Source: Ctena decussata
Lineage: Eukaryota; Mollusca; Bivalvia; Lucinida; Lucinidae
DNA length: 64,000 nucleotides
Reading direction: 5' to 3'
Assembly: GCA_963989385.1 (NCBI GenBank)
Contig: OZ022503.1
Coordinates: forward strand, 55,984,858 to 56,048,857
Positions 22,093 to 35,370 of the stretch are shown one piece after another; the first letter of the stretch is position 1, and each line of letters begins with the position of its first letter. The notes under the pieces are model-generated. The model had not been told where the DNA came from. It saw nothing but the letters and a program-made list of their open reading frames with translations, and ran no database searches. The position numbers were made by a program, and so were the translations under genes.

Positions 22093-24480
22093 GAAAACTT
22101 TTCTTATGGCAATCTGATAAAAATTTGACGGGAATCACCTGAAAAAGGACCTTAAGCTATGTGTGTACATTTAACGAATTTGATTGATCAGTCTTCACTC
22201 ATCACTTAATTTCCCAGGATAGCATAAGCGAAAACGAAAGCATCTCATCAGAATGCAAGCATGCAGAGGCTAATCTGAAGTACCACTGTCTGCATATGCC
22301 TTAAGGTTTCTTTTCACATGACACTAACCATTTTTTTTTTCATTTCGATTTTTTTTCAGACAACCCGTTAACAAAACCTCACATTTTTGTTTTTTAATAG
22401 CTTATCAAACTAATTAGTCAAGGATTGGTTAAATCTTCTAACACATATAAATCAAGAATGTTAATAGACTTTGCTGAAAATATGTGAGGAGCTTTTGCAC
22501 TGCAAAAGCTCCTCACATTTTCTCAACAAAAACATGGCAATTTTTTTTTTGAACATTGCATCTGAAAATGAAATGTCCCTCTAACTAATGATAGCATGAG
22601 TTTAGAACAACTAGGCACAGGTGTCAAAATGGCGGAACAGGAAATAGTGCAGATTCTTGTCAGACTCTGATCCTGGTATACATATTTTGCCCAGGCACTT
22701 CTATTCCAATATTTTTGGTCAGATACTGTATTTCCATGGTTATAAGACAAAAGTTTTTCCGTTCCAAAACAATCCCCAGCATCTTCTGAATGTTCATAAA
22801 GTTAGAAAATATGATATTAACAGACTCCTGACCAATCTTTTTGTCTAGTCTTATTAAATTTCGAAGTCATCTGTGGTGCCCCAATGACCTAGTAAGGTTA
22901 TGGGATAGAACAGAATAGAATTATTAATTTTTTTGTTCCTGTTTGTTCTGAAAACTAGATAAAATTGGTATACTTATATACAGTATTTATTCAGGTATAA
23001 AACAGTGTTTTTCCATCTCTAGAATGACCCTCCCCCCCTCAATATGTAAACTAGTGTTATGAAATTCTGTTTTGAAATGGGTTTTTCCCTTCTAGAAACA
23101 ATCCAATTTGTGATTGTTTTGGAAGCAGACCCCCCACCCCCACAATCTTATAACCAAAGAAATACCACATCAGAAAAGTTCACAAACACATGAAATATTA
23201 TTTTACTTAGTATTCTTACTTAATGCAGGCAAGATGCAAGGCAGGCTTGCATTTCCCTGCTCTCCAGCGACTTAAAATACAAGACATACTTTCTTGTCTA
23301 ATTAAGCAAGCTGAATAATCACATGGTTTAAAAGATCGGGTATACAGAATTTTTGTGACAAAGCAAGTAAAAAATTGATATTCTTCTTAGTACCCAGTCA
23401 ATTTTTAAGCCAAAAAAAAGTCGATAAATTGAAGAGAAACTTTGCTTGGGCTTGTGTGGAAAACTATGCCATATATAGAAAAACTCATAGATGAGTGAAT
23501 GCTTTGAATACTGAGGAGGTATGTTCACTTTACTGCATGAAACTTAACTGGGTATTAAGAAAAATATGATAAATTTTCTATTCTGTTTGTACGAATATTG
23601 GCACAAAAATTCAGTGAACCCAATCAAATAAATTGTGATATCCCACCTAACTAAGCATTGTTTTGTCGTATAATAGACTGGTCACCTTTACTCAGAAATT
23701 GCCATAAATTGTTAGACAGACACAAACCTCCCACCAATCAATACATGCAACTACTGTCTACTGTAAGTAGAAGCCCTATTATATACAGCATCTGATGTGT
23801 GGTATCTGATGATATTTCCAAACTAATTTTTGGTTTATTTTACATGATCATGTATGTCATGACCCCTTATTAGTATTGTTTTGCCTACATTCTGTATAAA
23901 ACATTTTTCTACTGTACACTTAGATCGCTAAAAACTGGAAATTATTGAATTTGAGAACAGCGTAAATCCAGATGAGGTGTCTCTTAATGAGCCACCTCAT
24001 CTGGATCTACACTGTTTGCTCTCAGGTCTTTTAATTCTCAATGATATAGCTTGGGTGAAGGATTTTTTTTTTTTAATTTTGCAGAAAATTTTGTTGTCTG
24101 CTTTAACAAGGGTCAGCCTAAAGCTTTCAGACAGGGAAAAGTTTTGAGACATTTTCTGCACATTAGGGAGAGATTTTGGTCCAAATTTTGGATTTCCCTA
24201 TATGTTCTACACCCTTTCATTTCTCCCTCAGCTCAAAATAAGGAGAAGTCAGCCAGCTAAAGGAGACTATTTCTCCCAAATCGCCCTCTAGGCTGAGCCC
24301 TGGCTTTAAGAGCTAAAACATATTACGCTGAGGTTCCTCATTAGAACAGCCATGCCAGGGTGGTTCAAGTCTTCAACATTATTCTTCCATGAACAAAGGT
24401 TATACAATAGGGAATATTTGATACTTATGGAATAGAAAACTTAGGTTGTAAGCCCTCATCTGAACTGCCTTGTTAAGTCA
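22093..24480. other. CNOT1 intron: small hairpins and relics
   Basis: Contains a hairpin at about 22480-22520 (GAGGAGCTTTTGCA against TGCAAAAGCTCCTC, family also near 33740 and 39470), family E relics (22740-22790, 23000-23130), and a family B relic near 23945-24015 (AATCCAGATGAGGTG against CACCTCATCTGGAT). No coding exon recognised. Confidence 0.55.
22858..22920 (+). mobile_element. 3' end fragment of a non-LTR retrotransposon
   Basis: TCGAAGTCATCTGTGGTG..GTAAGGTTATGGGATAGAA, ending in AGAATAGAAT repeats, matches in inverse orientation the 3' end of the element at 61490-61560, whose tail is also an AATAG repeat. Confidence 0.75.
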
Positions 24481-24484
24481 GCTC

Positions 24485-24680
24485 AGAGGAGCCCAGGCAG
24501 CTCACTCAGTAAGTTAAGCACTGGCCTACTAATCCAGCAGTCCCAGTTTCAAGACCCGCTTGAGATGGAAATCTTTCCAACAGTGAACGGGGCTTTATTG
24601 CACAGAGCCTTTCGTTTTTCATCCTCCTATTGTCCTGATATGACTGAAATACTGTTAAAAAGGTCATAAAATTGCAAGTC
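24485..24680 (+). mobile_element. tRNA-headed SINE, V-type tail
   Basis: The head GGCAGCTCACTCAGTAAGTT..AGTCCCAGTTTCAAGACCC has A-box- and B-box-like parts. The tail TCCTGATATGACTGAAATAC TGTTAAAA matches the inverse of 9812-9840. Confidence 0.65.
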
Positions 24681-25121
24681 AGCCATCATCAAGGCAGCTC
24701 AGAAGAGGCTTCATAATATGTTTTTATATAGATTTCACAACTTTTTCATTATTATCACCAGATATTCCCTAGAGTGTGGTAAGGAACGGATTGAAAAATT
24801 ATATCAAAATTATCACCAAACCCTCACCATATTTGATGCTCTTATTTTCACTGGTTTGAAAAAAGAATAACGCTCAAACTTTTATGGGATATCTTTTTTT
24901 TTCCGTGATCAAAATTGCATTTAAAGTCAACAGGGGCCAAAAGAAAGAGGGGCTATATTTCAAATGTCATGTAAGAAAAATAAAGAAAGGGGAGTAGGGG
25001 GTAGGGGTAAGGTGGGTTATGGTTTTATACAGCTATGCAAGTACGAGAAACGAACTAAGAAGAGGGGTGGGGCAAGCAGGGTGTTATTATGCTTGTTTAT
25101 TTGCATCCAGCTTTATTGTTT

Positions 25122-25340
25122 ACAGAGGCCCTGTGGTTGAGTGGTTAGTGGGCTCAACTTTGGGACTGAAAGGACTGGGTTTGAATTCCACTGGGCCAAT
25201 TACTGCAAAACTCTGTCAACCTTGTAGTAAATAGGTACCTGAGCTGACTGCATGGCAAAAAAGCAGCAAAAGGTCAGGAATGGGGCCTGTCTTTTACATG
25301 CTTTGCCCAAGACAAGGTGCGACTCTAACAACCTACAGCC
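25122..25340 (+). mobile_element. tRNA-headed SINE, different head
   Basis: GGCCCTGTGGTTGAGTGGTT and GGACTGGGTTTGAATTCCA look like the A and B boxes of a tRNA-derived head. The body continues to about 25330. The tail type is not recognised. Confidence 0.55.
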
Positions 25341-25424
25341 TATTTGAACACAAGACTATTGGAAGCTCCATTTTTCTATATTTATTAACCCATTCCATTC
25401 GGGATATCCCTTTAGGGGTATCTG

Positions 25425-25492
25425 GAGAAACAGTTTGGATCCAGATCAGGCCCCACAAAGGTGGGGCCTGATCTAAGATCCAAACTGTTTGT
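25425..25492. repeat. Palindrome related to family B
   Basis: AACAGTTTGGATCCAGATCA and GGCCCCAC fold on GTGGGGCC TGATCTAAGATCC AAACTGTT. Confidence 0.8.
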
Positions 25493-25872
25493 TGCTTAGA
25501 CATTATTTCTGCAAGAGTTAGTAAGACCAATATTGTCTAGTTAGACCAATATTGTCAGAAGTTATAGTCATTCAACCGCACTAAGCAATCATATTCACCC
25601 TTTTGTACATAATTAGTAATTCTGTTGCAATGAGTTATATTTCAATCTTTCCCACTGCATAAAACTTACTCGGTTACTCTAATTATATTAGAGCTATTTC
25701 TTCAATGGCAAAAGTAGCCTACATTACCCTTTGTTATATTTCTTCCATCCCTACAAAAATATTTTAACCCTCCACAGTCCCTTTCCACAGCCTGGTAAAA
25801 TGTGTTAACATACCATTACCAAGGAAAGCTAAAGTTTCATGCCGGCACACATGATATGAACACAATGTTTAC

Positions 25873-26016
25873 CCAGTTTGAGCCTATCCAAGGCCGACTG
25901 TTGCCCGACTTGTTGTTTCATGGCCACTTGGCCGCTTAAATTACCTAGACTACTGATGCCCTGGGGTCGAGGTGCTCCCATGGTACCTGTTAGGGTGGGG
26001 GTGGGCATCGTCAAAT
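25873..26016 (-). CDS. CNOT1: CNOT1 exon w16, linker
   Basis: 144 nt, phase 1 to 1. Encodes a low-complexity stretch beginning NLTMPTPTLTGTMGAP and ending SALDRLKLG. Phase, acceptor (TTTTTCAG on the sense strand) and donor (GTAAAC) place it. Sequence similarity to vertebrates is weak here, as expected of a linker. Confidence 0.85.
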
Positions 26017-26273
26017 CTGAAAAAGACAGAAAACTAAATGCAGATTTCTAGACAAGAGATGGACACTGTATTTGATGATAGCTGTAGGATAATTTTTGTA
26101 CTTTATCGAAATCGTAAGTGACAATCACCGAAACCTAATGAGTTTGTGGATTATTCCACTGATAGATCCATGGAACTTTGGTAGAAATCCAGCCATTGGT
26201 TCTACACTGGGATGGATTTAATGCTAGGCTATACACACAGTGTGGACAGACTGAGACTGACAGATGGTAACAG

Positions 26274-26465
26274 TGCTCCAGATCACACTATGTAATACGA
26301 TAGGAAAAATTTTCCTTTTTTTATCAGAAAACATATATTGTGACCTCTCATTTGAACCGTCTCACTGAGACGGTTCTAATGAGAGGGTCACAATATATGT
26401 TTTCACTGAGAAATAAGAAAAAATTAACTCAAAATCATTCCTGTTACCCCTTCTCATCTGGAGTA
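26274..26465. repeat. Family A palindromic MITE
   Basis: TATTGTGACCTCTCATTTGA folds on AATGAGAGGGTCACAATATA around TCTCACTGAGA. Outer arms contain GTGCTCCAGAT and ATCTGGAGTAC. Confidence 0.85.
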
Positions 26466-26799
26466 CTGGGAAAACTGGACTTCTACACTGCACCCTGCTA
26501 AAGCAGGTGGGACAAACAGACTGTACAATACCATAATGACCCTAAAATTTTGGAAAATCGAAACTTGGACAATTATTGTTCCAAAATTCTTAGATAGTGG
26601 ACATTATGTTAATGCATCCAAATGATGCTTAATGAATAACAAATTTTGTACACCCTGATCGCGCAGTTTGATCTGGATCTACAATGTTTGCTTAGACCTG
26701 TCTGTCTGAATATTTAGGGTCATAATGGTGCTTATCCCAGTTCAAAGCTGGATGAGCTCATCTCTTTTTTAACATTTCGAAATGACAAACCCCACTTAC

Positions 26800-27019
26800 T
26801 CTGCAACTGTGATGTCATATTCTGTATGGCCCCAACTCCAAACCCAGCTGTTGACTGTGAGATCCCTGGGAATCCTTTGGATGGTGATCCAGGGGTGGGG
26901 TTCTGAGAGACCAGAGTGGCTAAGCTGCCTGGGGCTAAACTACCAGAGAATCCTGCATTGGTCCCTCCTCCAGGTACACCCCAAGAGTTGGGAATTCCAA
27001 GCTTGTCCGCTGGATCCAG
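26800..27019 (-). CDS. CNOT1: CNOT1 exon w15, linker
   Basis: 220 nt, phase 0 to 1. Encodes a Gly/Ser/Pro-rich stretch with LDPADKLGIPNSW and NPTPGSPSKGFPGISQSTAG, resembling the vertebrate block around SPAKAFPPLSTPNQTTAF. Donor GTAAGT. Confidence 0.9.
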
Positions 27020-27245
27020 CTGAAGACAATACAAACATAAATGAGTTAATGCATCCAGATTTATCCCATTAGTAGCCATGATAAGACTCACAGCCCCACA
27101 TTAGGAGAGCATCTGATGCTAATACTGATATAAACTTTCCTATTTTTGAAATCCTTCATAAAAACTTATGTTGTTACCACATGTTACAACGGCTTAGGTG
27201 GGACAATACTGGAACAGACAAATCTGAGCAAACAGTGTAGACCCC

Positions 27246-27432
27246 TACAGAGCTCTAGATAAGAGGGGTATTTGATGATAATTGAGGGATAATTTTTTTT
27301 ATTTCTCATTGAAACCATATGATGTGACCCCTCATCTGAACTGTCTCGATGAGACGGTTCAGATGAGGGGTCACAACATATGTTTTTATGCAGATTTAGC
27401 AAAAATTATCCCTAATTATCACCAAATACTCC
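27246..27432. repeat. Family A palindromic MITE
   Basis: GAGCTCTAGATAAGAGGG and CTCTTATCTAGAGCTC arms; core TGACCCCTCATCTGAAC and GTTCAGATGAGGGGTCA. Confidence 0.9.
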
Positions 27433-28644
27433 CTCTTATCTAGAGCTCTGCCCTATTCAGCGCAGTCTGGTCAAGGCCTACACTATCTGCCATTCCAACT
27501 GCATCTTTTGGACCCATTACCACATTGTTACACCAAAACATTCCATTTTAAGGACAATTTAGGTTATTATTTTACATGTCCAACATTTTAGAATTCTTTT
27601 GGTATGGTTACATCATGAATTTTATGGAGAGTTACCAGTAATTATCTCAGAATTATTCTCAGATGAGCTGAAACACGACAAAACCAACTAGAGCAAGTGA
27701 GCAGGGGCTCACGTATACCCCCGGCCAGCGCCACCGCCTATAGGAAATAAACTTTACATGCCCAGGAAGGTACATATCACTAGGCTACATCTCAAGGTTT
27801 CACAATAATCAAAACAAAACAAACTTAAAGTTCACTTTTAACACAAATGGTTATATAAATTTCAAAGTCTGTGAGCCTGACCTACAATCAGCAGCAGCAG
27901 TCAGATGATGCAACAAAACTGTTTCAACCTTGCAGTAAACCTAGTCACACATCAAAAGGTTCCATTAAAGTATATCAAAAACATAAGCAAACATATCAAC
28001 TTAATACACAACTTTAACACTAATGTTATATAAATTTCCAAGTCTGTGACCTTGCCCTTAGGTACTAATATGCGTCCATCCTGTAGTAACACTAAGCACA
28101 TCTGAACAAATTTCAGTAGAAGCTGTCAAAAAAATTGGGCAAAAGCAAAATCTTAACACAAAACTTTAACACAACTGCTGTACAAATTTCTAAGTCTGAG
28201 ACCTTGACCTTAGGCCTGCAGAAGTATCCAGTGGTGCAAACTGATCAGTATCCATCCTGTAGTACCACTAAGCACATATTAACAAGTTCCAGCAAAGACT
28301 TTCATGAAAACAGAGCAAAAGCAAACACTTAACGCAAAACTTTAACGCAACTGTTATACAAATTTCTAAGTCTGTGACCTTGACCTTTGGTCAGCAGCAG
28401 CATCAAGCTGATGCACACTGATCAGTATCCATCCTGTAGTAACACTAAGCACCTATGTACAAGCTCTGGATAACAGAAGTAAAAGAAAAAAAACTTCAAC
28501 GCAAATGTTATACAAATTTCTAAGTCTGTGACCTTGACCTTTGGCCAGCAGCAGCATCAAGGTGATGCATACTGATCAGTATCTATCCCGTAGTAACACT
28601 AAGCAATTATGAACAAGATCTGGATAACTGAAGCAAAAGAGAAC

Positions 28645-30949
28645 AAGAGGCCCACGGGCCACAAAGCTCACCAGATCTCTCGCTCAAAATTGCTTTCAAA
28701 ATTACTGTCACATTTGTACAGGCTACTACAAAATATACAACTACAAAGTCTCAGTCTGACAGTCTGTTGAGTTGATAACAAAATATATAACTATTTTCCA
28801 TATTTTGATTGCAGTGAATGCCATTTTTCAATTTTCCCTATTATAAGTCAATGCAACTCTAAGTTGCCATAGCAACCAAACGAAAGAGCCGATTTTCGTC
28901 AAAAACAAACTTTTGTCCCCCCAGCCTAAGGAAACTAAAGATGAAATCTGGGCCTTATTGGCCCAGTGGCTTCTGAGGAGATAATTTTGTAAGTATTTTT
29001 TCCATTATTTTTGCATTTTGGTTTCCATGACAACCAGTAAAAGGAGCAGTGGGTCCAAAAACAATAAAGCTAATAGAAGACTTCTTAAGGAACATTTCTA
29101 TAAAAGTTTTGTCAACATATCTGCAATGGCTAGGCAGTAAATGCCATTATTCAATTTTCCCCATTATAAGTCTATGGGAACTTTAAGTTGCCATAGCAAC
29201 CAAACTAAAGAGCAGAATTTCATAAAAAACACAAACTTTCAATCCCCCAGCCTACTGATACTACAGATGAAATCTGGGCCTTATTGGCCCCGTGGTTACA
29301 GAGGAGATAATTTTTAAGTATTTTTTTCCATTTTTTCTTTCATTTTGGTTTCCATGGCAACCAATAAAAGGGGCACTGGGCCAAAAAACATACAGCTGAT
29401 AGAAGACTTCTCAAGGAACATTTCTATAAAAGTTTTGTCAACATATCTGCAATGGCCTGGCAGAAAATGTCATTTTTCAATTTTCCCCATTATAAGTCTA
29501 TGGGAACTCTAAGTTGCCATAGCAACCAAACTGAAGGGAAGATTTTCATAAAAAACACAAACTTTCAATCCCCCAGCCCAAGGATGCTACAGATGAAATT
29601 TGGGCCCAATCGGCCCAGTGGCTTCAGAGGAGATGTTGTTTAAAAGTGTTGACGGACGACGACATACGACATACGACGACGGACGACGACGACGACGGAC
29701 ACTGCCTATCCTATAAGCTCCCCCGGAGCCTTCGGCTCTGGTGAGCTAAAAACATGTGTTCGCTTATTTTTCATACTGATCATGTGTATAAAGTTTCAAG
29801 CTCCTAGCTCTTACGGTTTTTGAGTTAGAGGACAGACGGACAGACGGACAGGCCCAAACCAATATGCCCCCACAATTTCTCCGAAATTGGGGGCATAAAA
29901 ATATAAACTTTCAATCCCCTAGCCCAAGGATGCTACAGATAAAATTTAAGCCCAATCGGCCTATTGGCTTCAGAGGAGATGTCGTTTAAAAGTGTTGACA
30001 GACGACAGATGACTACGACAGATGACGACGACGACGGACAACTGCCTATCCTATAAGCTCCCCCAGAGCCTTCGACTCTGGTGAGCTAAAAAAAAAAAAA
30101 AAAAAACCATAAATTTTCAATCATCCAGCCTAAAGATACTACATATGAAATCCTGGCCTTATCAGCCCAGTGGCTTCTGAGGAGAAAAATTTTGTTTTAA
30201 TTTTTTTTTCCATTTTTTTGCATTCTGGTTTCCATGGCAACCAATAAAAGGAGCAGTGGGCCAAAAATAACATATAGCTAATAAGAGACTTCTCAAAGAA
30301 CAATCTATAAAAGTTTTGTCAACATATATGCAATGGCTTGGCAGTAAATGCCATTTTTCAATTTTCCCCATTATAAGTCAATGCAACTCTAAGTTGCTAT
30401 AGCAACCAAACTAAAGGGTCGATTTTCATAAAAAAAAACAAACTTTCAATCCCCCAGCCCAAGGATGCCACAGATGAAATCTGGGCCTTATCGGCCCAGT
30501 GGCTTCAGAGAAGATATTTTTTTAAGTATTTTTTTTGCATTTCGGTTTCCATGGCAACCAATAAAAGGAGCAGTGGGCTAAAAAACATATAGCTGATAGT
30601 AGACATCTCAAGGAACATTTCTATAAAAGTTTTATCAACATATCTGCAATGGCTTGGCAGAAAATGCCATTTTTCAATTTTCCCCATTATAAGTCAATGG
30701 GAACTCTAAGTTGCCATAGCAACCAAATTAAAAGGGCAATTTTCATAAAAAACACAAACTTTCAATCCCCCATCCCAAGGATGCCACAGACGAAATTTGG
30801 GCCCAATCGGCCTAGTGGCTTCAGAGGAGATGTCGTTTAAAAGTGTTGACGGACGACAGACGACGACGACATACGACGACGACATACGACGACGACGGAC
30901 CACTGCCTATCCTATAAGCTCCCCCGGAGCCTTCGGCTCTGGTGAGCTA
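28645..30949 (+). mobile_element. Hairpin-ended element, GGTGAGCTA family (composite)
   Basis: The 5' end AAGAGGCCCACGGGCC (hairpin) is followed by AGCTCACCAG (28665-28674). The 3' end CTGGTGAGCT (30939-30948) lies in a hairpin with GGAGCC TTC GGCTC. The core is about 290 bp units with AAGTTGCCATAGCAACCAAA and CCCAGTGGCTTC. The same 3' end also occurs at 29715-29749 and 30047-30085, and a foreign 3' end lies at 29757-29897, so several copies were piled up or internally duplicated. GAC microsatellites precede each end. Confidence 0.8.
29757..29897 (+). mobile_element. Solo 3' end of another pearl-like family
   Basis: A GGACAGACGGACAG microsatellite (29831-29850) is followed by a hairpin ATGCCCCCACAATTTCTCC folding on GAAATTGGGGGCAT, then AAAA. 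The architecture is the same as the other ends; no 5' end is present. Confidence 0.7.
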
Positions 30950-31305
30950 AAAACTTAACGCAAAACTTTAACGCAAATGTTAAATTACGTACGGACGAAC
31001 GGACGGACGGACGGACGAACAGACGGACGAACGGACGGAAAGACGAAAACTATATACCCCTCGACATACTTCGTATGCCGGGGGTATAATAAAGTGCCAT
31101 GTGCACCCAGTGGAGGCTCAGATCAGCCTGGGCATCTGCCAAGTCTCATCAGAGTCTTTACACTGCACTTTTAGGGTAGCTGAGGATCTAAGCTACTTCC
31201 ATGCCAGCAGCGAATATTCTGATGCGACTGGGTGCATGCCCAGGCTGATCTGAGTCCTCGCAATGTGCACATGCCACTTTGTTGGTTTTGAAGTGTGGTG
31301 GCTCA

Positions 31306-32640
31306 ATTAGTCTCCTGGGTTCAATTTGTCCTCCTGATAGCTCTTGAATATACACATACAAACTAGTAACAATAAAATTTCCTGCGACCATTGTCACTCA
31401 CAGCATGGCAAAATTTTTAAACAGACTTCGGTATTTCTCAGTATTATCTGTAGAAATCAGAAAAAAATGATGATAGTTGAAACATACAGGCCTGTTTGCT
31501 TCTGAAATGCTAGGAACCAGTTTGTATGCTGTAATGTTATTATTGATAGCATGGCAAAATGGCAAATTTTTTACAGACATCGGTGTTCTCAGTACAGCCT
31601 GTAGGCATCAGGAAACAATTATGACATTTAAACATATATGGGCCTGTTTGCTTTTTAAACATGCTGGGAATCAATTTGTATGCTGTAGTATGTAATCATT
31701 TATGGCAGGGCAAAAATTTTCAAACAGACCGGTAGTTTTCAGTATTGTCTGTAGACATCAGAAAACTATTATGACATTTAAAAACATATAGGCGTATTTG
31801 CTTCTTAAACATGCAGTGAATCGGTTTGAATGCTGTAAAATTAATACCAGTATTATGAACTGCTTCCTAATGTTGGTAATTATAATATTGCAAATCAACC
31901 TAATATGACCAGGTCCCAGGGCTGTGGCAATACTCGCAGCTCAAATCCATCAACAGTGCTGCCAAATGACAGGTCCAAAGGCACTTTTCATCAGAAGCAG
32001 TTCAAAGTTGAACGTGTCGTAAATTACGTCAAGGTCAACCTACGGTCATCATTTGTATAAACTATGATGGGCTTGAATGCCCCGATGCTACATACCAGGT
32101 TTCAAGGTCATAGACCTTTCAGTTCTGGAGAAGAAGATTTTTGAAGGGTTTTTACCATATATGGGCGTGGTGGCCATCTTGGTCATGTGACCCAGATACC
32201 CCGAACAAACTTTCGTTCCCCCAACATAGGTAGGCTCCATATGAAATATGGCTTCAATCGGCCCAGTGGTTTCAGAGGAGAAGATGTTTGAAAATGTTGA
32301 CGACGGATGACGGATACCTGGCTATACTATAAGCTCACCAATGAGCCTAAAGGCTCAGGTGAGCTAACAAAACACTGCCATGATTGAGCAACACACCTAT
32401 ATGCCGATACATTTTCAAAGGGAGACAACTGTTAGATTTCCTCTTTAATTCTCTTGTTGATGTAGCCTTATCAAGATGGGGTCTATGCTTAAAGGAAAGA
32501 ATTTTCTCCTATAGGAGAAAATTCTCAACATCACTCCTATAGGAGAAAATTCTTTCCTTTAAGCGTACACCTCCACTACCTACCCACCCCAATATAAAAA
32601 GGAAGCAAAAATGAAAATGGCAGAATTGCTTCCCCTGAAA
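31306..32640. other. CNOT1 intron: tandem units and relics
   Basis: 31390-31860 holds about four diverged units of about 120-140 bp (GGCCTGTTTGCTT..ATGCTGTA..ATGGCAAA..CAGACATC). A truncated pearl-like 3' end (ATAAGCTCACC..AAGGCTCAGGTGAGCTAA) is at about 32329-32367, preceded by a GACGGATGACGG tract. A family D hairpin with arms AGAATTTTCTCCTATAGGAG lies at 32480-32565. Confidence 0.65.
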
Positions 32641-32659
32641 GTGTATCTCTATATCATAC

Positions 32660-32900
32660 CTGTGAACTTGATATTGATACTGGGGCCCCGGTACCAATAT
32701 TTGGCTGCCCAAGATTGGGCCCGAGCCCCAGTCCAGTGTTCCCTGGCACTGGCATGCCAGGTGCTGTCGGAGGTACCACTGGAGGCCCTGCTGCTGGATT
32801 AGGTGGCTTTGGCCCCACAGGGGTCTGTCTCTGCTTCAACAGCATGCTGGCATTGGTAACCATAGGTATGATGGCTTCTGATAGCTCCTGACTCACATTG
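32660..32900 (-). CDS. CNOT1: CNOT1 exon w14, start of linker
   Basis: 241 nt, phase 2 to 0. It begins NVSQELSEAIIPMVTNASML, matching SQELSETILTMVANCS, then becomes a low-complexity Pro/Gly-rich linker. The reading frame and splice sites (acceptor TTTGTAG, donor GTATGA) support it where similarity fades. Confidence 0.92.
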
Positions 32901-35097
32901 CTACAAACATACAATTAACTGTCAGAATATAACAGAACACACCTTACAGAAGTTATGTTTACTTTGGCAACAACAAATTAAAGGTTTAGGTCAAACATTT
33001 TACTACAGTCAACTGCTCTTCCCCTGATGCAACTCTATGTCAAACATTAGGAGTCTGTTGCATAAAGGTTACTGAGAAACAGACCTTACTGTTGTACATA
33101 TTTATGGTAACTTAAATGAAATTCATGACGCCAATAAAAGTCAAGACCAGCCAGAAACATACATGCAACTCAGCATGAGTCTAACTAACTGACCTGATGC
33201 AAAACTTGAGTATAAATGGAAAGATAGACAGAGAGACATGAAGATAACAATTCCACAGAACAATGTGTCTTACCTGTCACACATTACAACAGTACCACAT
33301 TTCTTCAGTTATACATGTAGGATAGAGATTTTTTCTCTGCCCAAACAATTCCAAAATTCTAGATCCACCGTCCAAAATCTTATAAGATAGAGCTAGAATT
33401 TTTGGATTGTTTTGGAAGAGAAAAACCCATTCTTTAGCTGACTAACACAGCTTATGTACATATTTGTGGTAATTTTGGAAGGGTAAACTCCTGTCTTAAA
33501 CCAAATAAATACTGTACTTACTACTGAGTAAGTAAGGAATAATGGAAAAAAATTACTCTCTCTAGGTCTCTAGAGTACAAATTCTCTGCTTGAAGGATAG
33601 CCCTCTTTGGAGAAGAGATTTACCTAACAGGGCCCATTTAAGCTTAAGAAAATCGCTATTTGTTGAGTCTGTTAGTACTAAAAGAATCAAGCGTCTTAAT
33701 ATTTTTTGCTGAAAAAATAAGAATCATTAGCACTGCAAAAGCTCCTCACCTTTTTTTTTCAGCAAAAACTGGCAGTGTTTTTGCTTATGTTTGAAATTTT
33801 AACATCTCGTTAACTAGCAACATGGCTGGTTTTGAACTAGAGCAAGTGAGCAGCGCCTCCGCGTACAGAAAATAAAACTTTACACAAAACACTAATGCAA
33901 ATGTTTACAGACAAACAGACTGACAATCAATCATACCAAGTAATAGACCCAGTCAAATATCAAAAGGTTTCATCCCAAGATTTTGCAATAAGCAATAGAA
34001 TACAAACTTAGAAGTAAAACTTTACACAAATGTTAAATAAGTTTCAAAGTCTGTGACCTTGACCTATGATCTGCAGCAGCATCCAGATAATGTCAACTAA
34101 ATTGTTTCAACCTGATAGTTAACCTAGTCCACATCAAAAGGTTCAATTCAAGTATATTGAAAATATAAGCAGATAAACTTAATACAAAATTTTAATGGTA
34201 ATGTTATACAAATGTCCAAGTATGTGACCTTGACCTTAGGTCTGCAGCAGTATGCAGATGATGCAAACTAATATATATCTACCCTGTACTAATACTTAAC
34301 ATATCTGAACAAATTCCAATTGAAGCTTTCAGAAAAACAGAGAATAAAAGGCCATCGGCCAAGTGTCACCCGACGTTTGAAATGTGTCACAAACTTCAGC
34401 CCTTTATTCTGTTTCAGATTAAATGTATGGCCAAAAACAGGAAATATATATATTACAGAACCTGGTAAGCAAATAATAATTGAACACAAGGAAAGATATA
34501 TACCCAATTACTGGGCCTCTTTGTAAAATACTTAAGTTCAGAACGGGGCATATATGTGTAAAATCAGGTTTCTGAAACTATAGGCCCTTACAAAATGACC
34601 AAAACATCAAGACTGTATACCCAGTAACAATATAACAAGAGCCATAATCCTGCTTATATGAATCTGATGAAAAATGAACAATGCATTTATGAAAATTCAG
34701 CCCATTAATATGAATAGTTCTGGAGTTATCCCTTTACCTTTAAGTGAATGTCTATTATCTATGAAAGGGGAATAACTCTGTCACTTATAATTTAGCACAT
34801 CCTAACAGTAATCAGAATAATCAATTTACCAAATGCTAATAGCATACCAAATTTCAGCTCTCTCAGTCAAACGGTTCAAAAGTTGGAAAAATGCAAAAAA
34901 AAACGACAAAGGGCCATAACTTTGTACAAAATAGGACAATTGAAATTCCAAAATCACATGCACATCTTTAGATCATGATGAAACATTCTGCACAATTTCA
35001 AGTCAATCTGATACAAGATGTTGCAGGAGTTGCGGGGACAAGATTTAAGTCAGCAAGGGCCGTAACTCCATTAAAAATGGCCGAAACAAAAATAAAC

Positions 35098-35335
35098 AAG
35101 AGCTGTCGCCTGACAGCATAGCTCGCCTGAATAGGTGCTTGCCCATCACACAGTTGCTATGGTGGTGTGGACTGCTATGCATAAAACTTCAGGCAAGCAT
35201 GTCCATAATGACAACACATTTATAAACAAAAGCTATCTCAGAAATAAGTCTTAAAATAAAATTAAAAAAAAAAAAATCCACATTAAATTTCAAAGTCCAT
35301 GAACTTGAGGTCAAAGAACTAAGGAGTAGGGGAAA

Positions 35336-35370
<35 letters not shown>

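Larger units (their letters stand above)
27689..31090 (+). mobile_element. Complete hairpin-ended element, GGGGTATAAT family (3.4 kb, with a nested insertion)
   Basis: It begins TAGAGCAA, with a 5' hairpin GTGAGCAGGGGCTCAC (27697-27712) followed by TATACCCCCGGC (27714-27725). It ends with GCCGGGGGTATA (31077-31088) in a hairpin with centre CATACTTCGTATG, then AT. Core units of about 160-180 bp (28020-28600) carry GTGACCTTGACCTT, and a GGAC microsatellite is at 30990-31045. No target duplication. Contains the composite insertion 28645-30949. Confidence 0.87.
27665..31305. repeat. Family C palindromic MITE split by a 3.4 kb insertion
   Basis: The left piece GAGCTGAAACACGACAAAAC CAAC ends at 27688 and the right piece resumes at 31091 with AAAGTGCCATGTGCACCC. 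Joined, they restore the family C order ACCAAC-AAAGTGG seen intact at 18297. This dates the inserted element as younger and fixes its boundaries. Confidence 0.85.
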
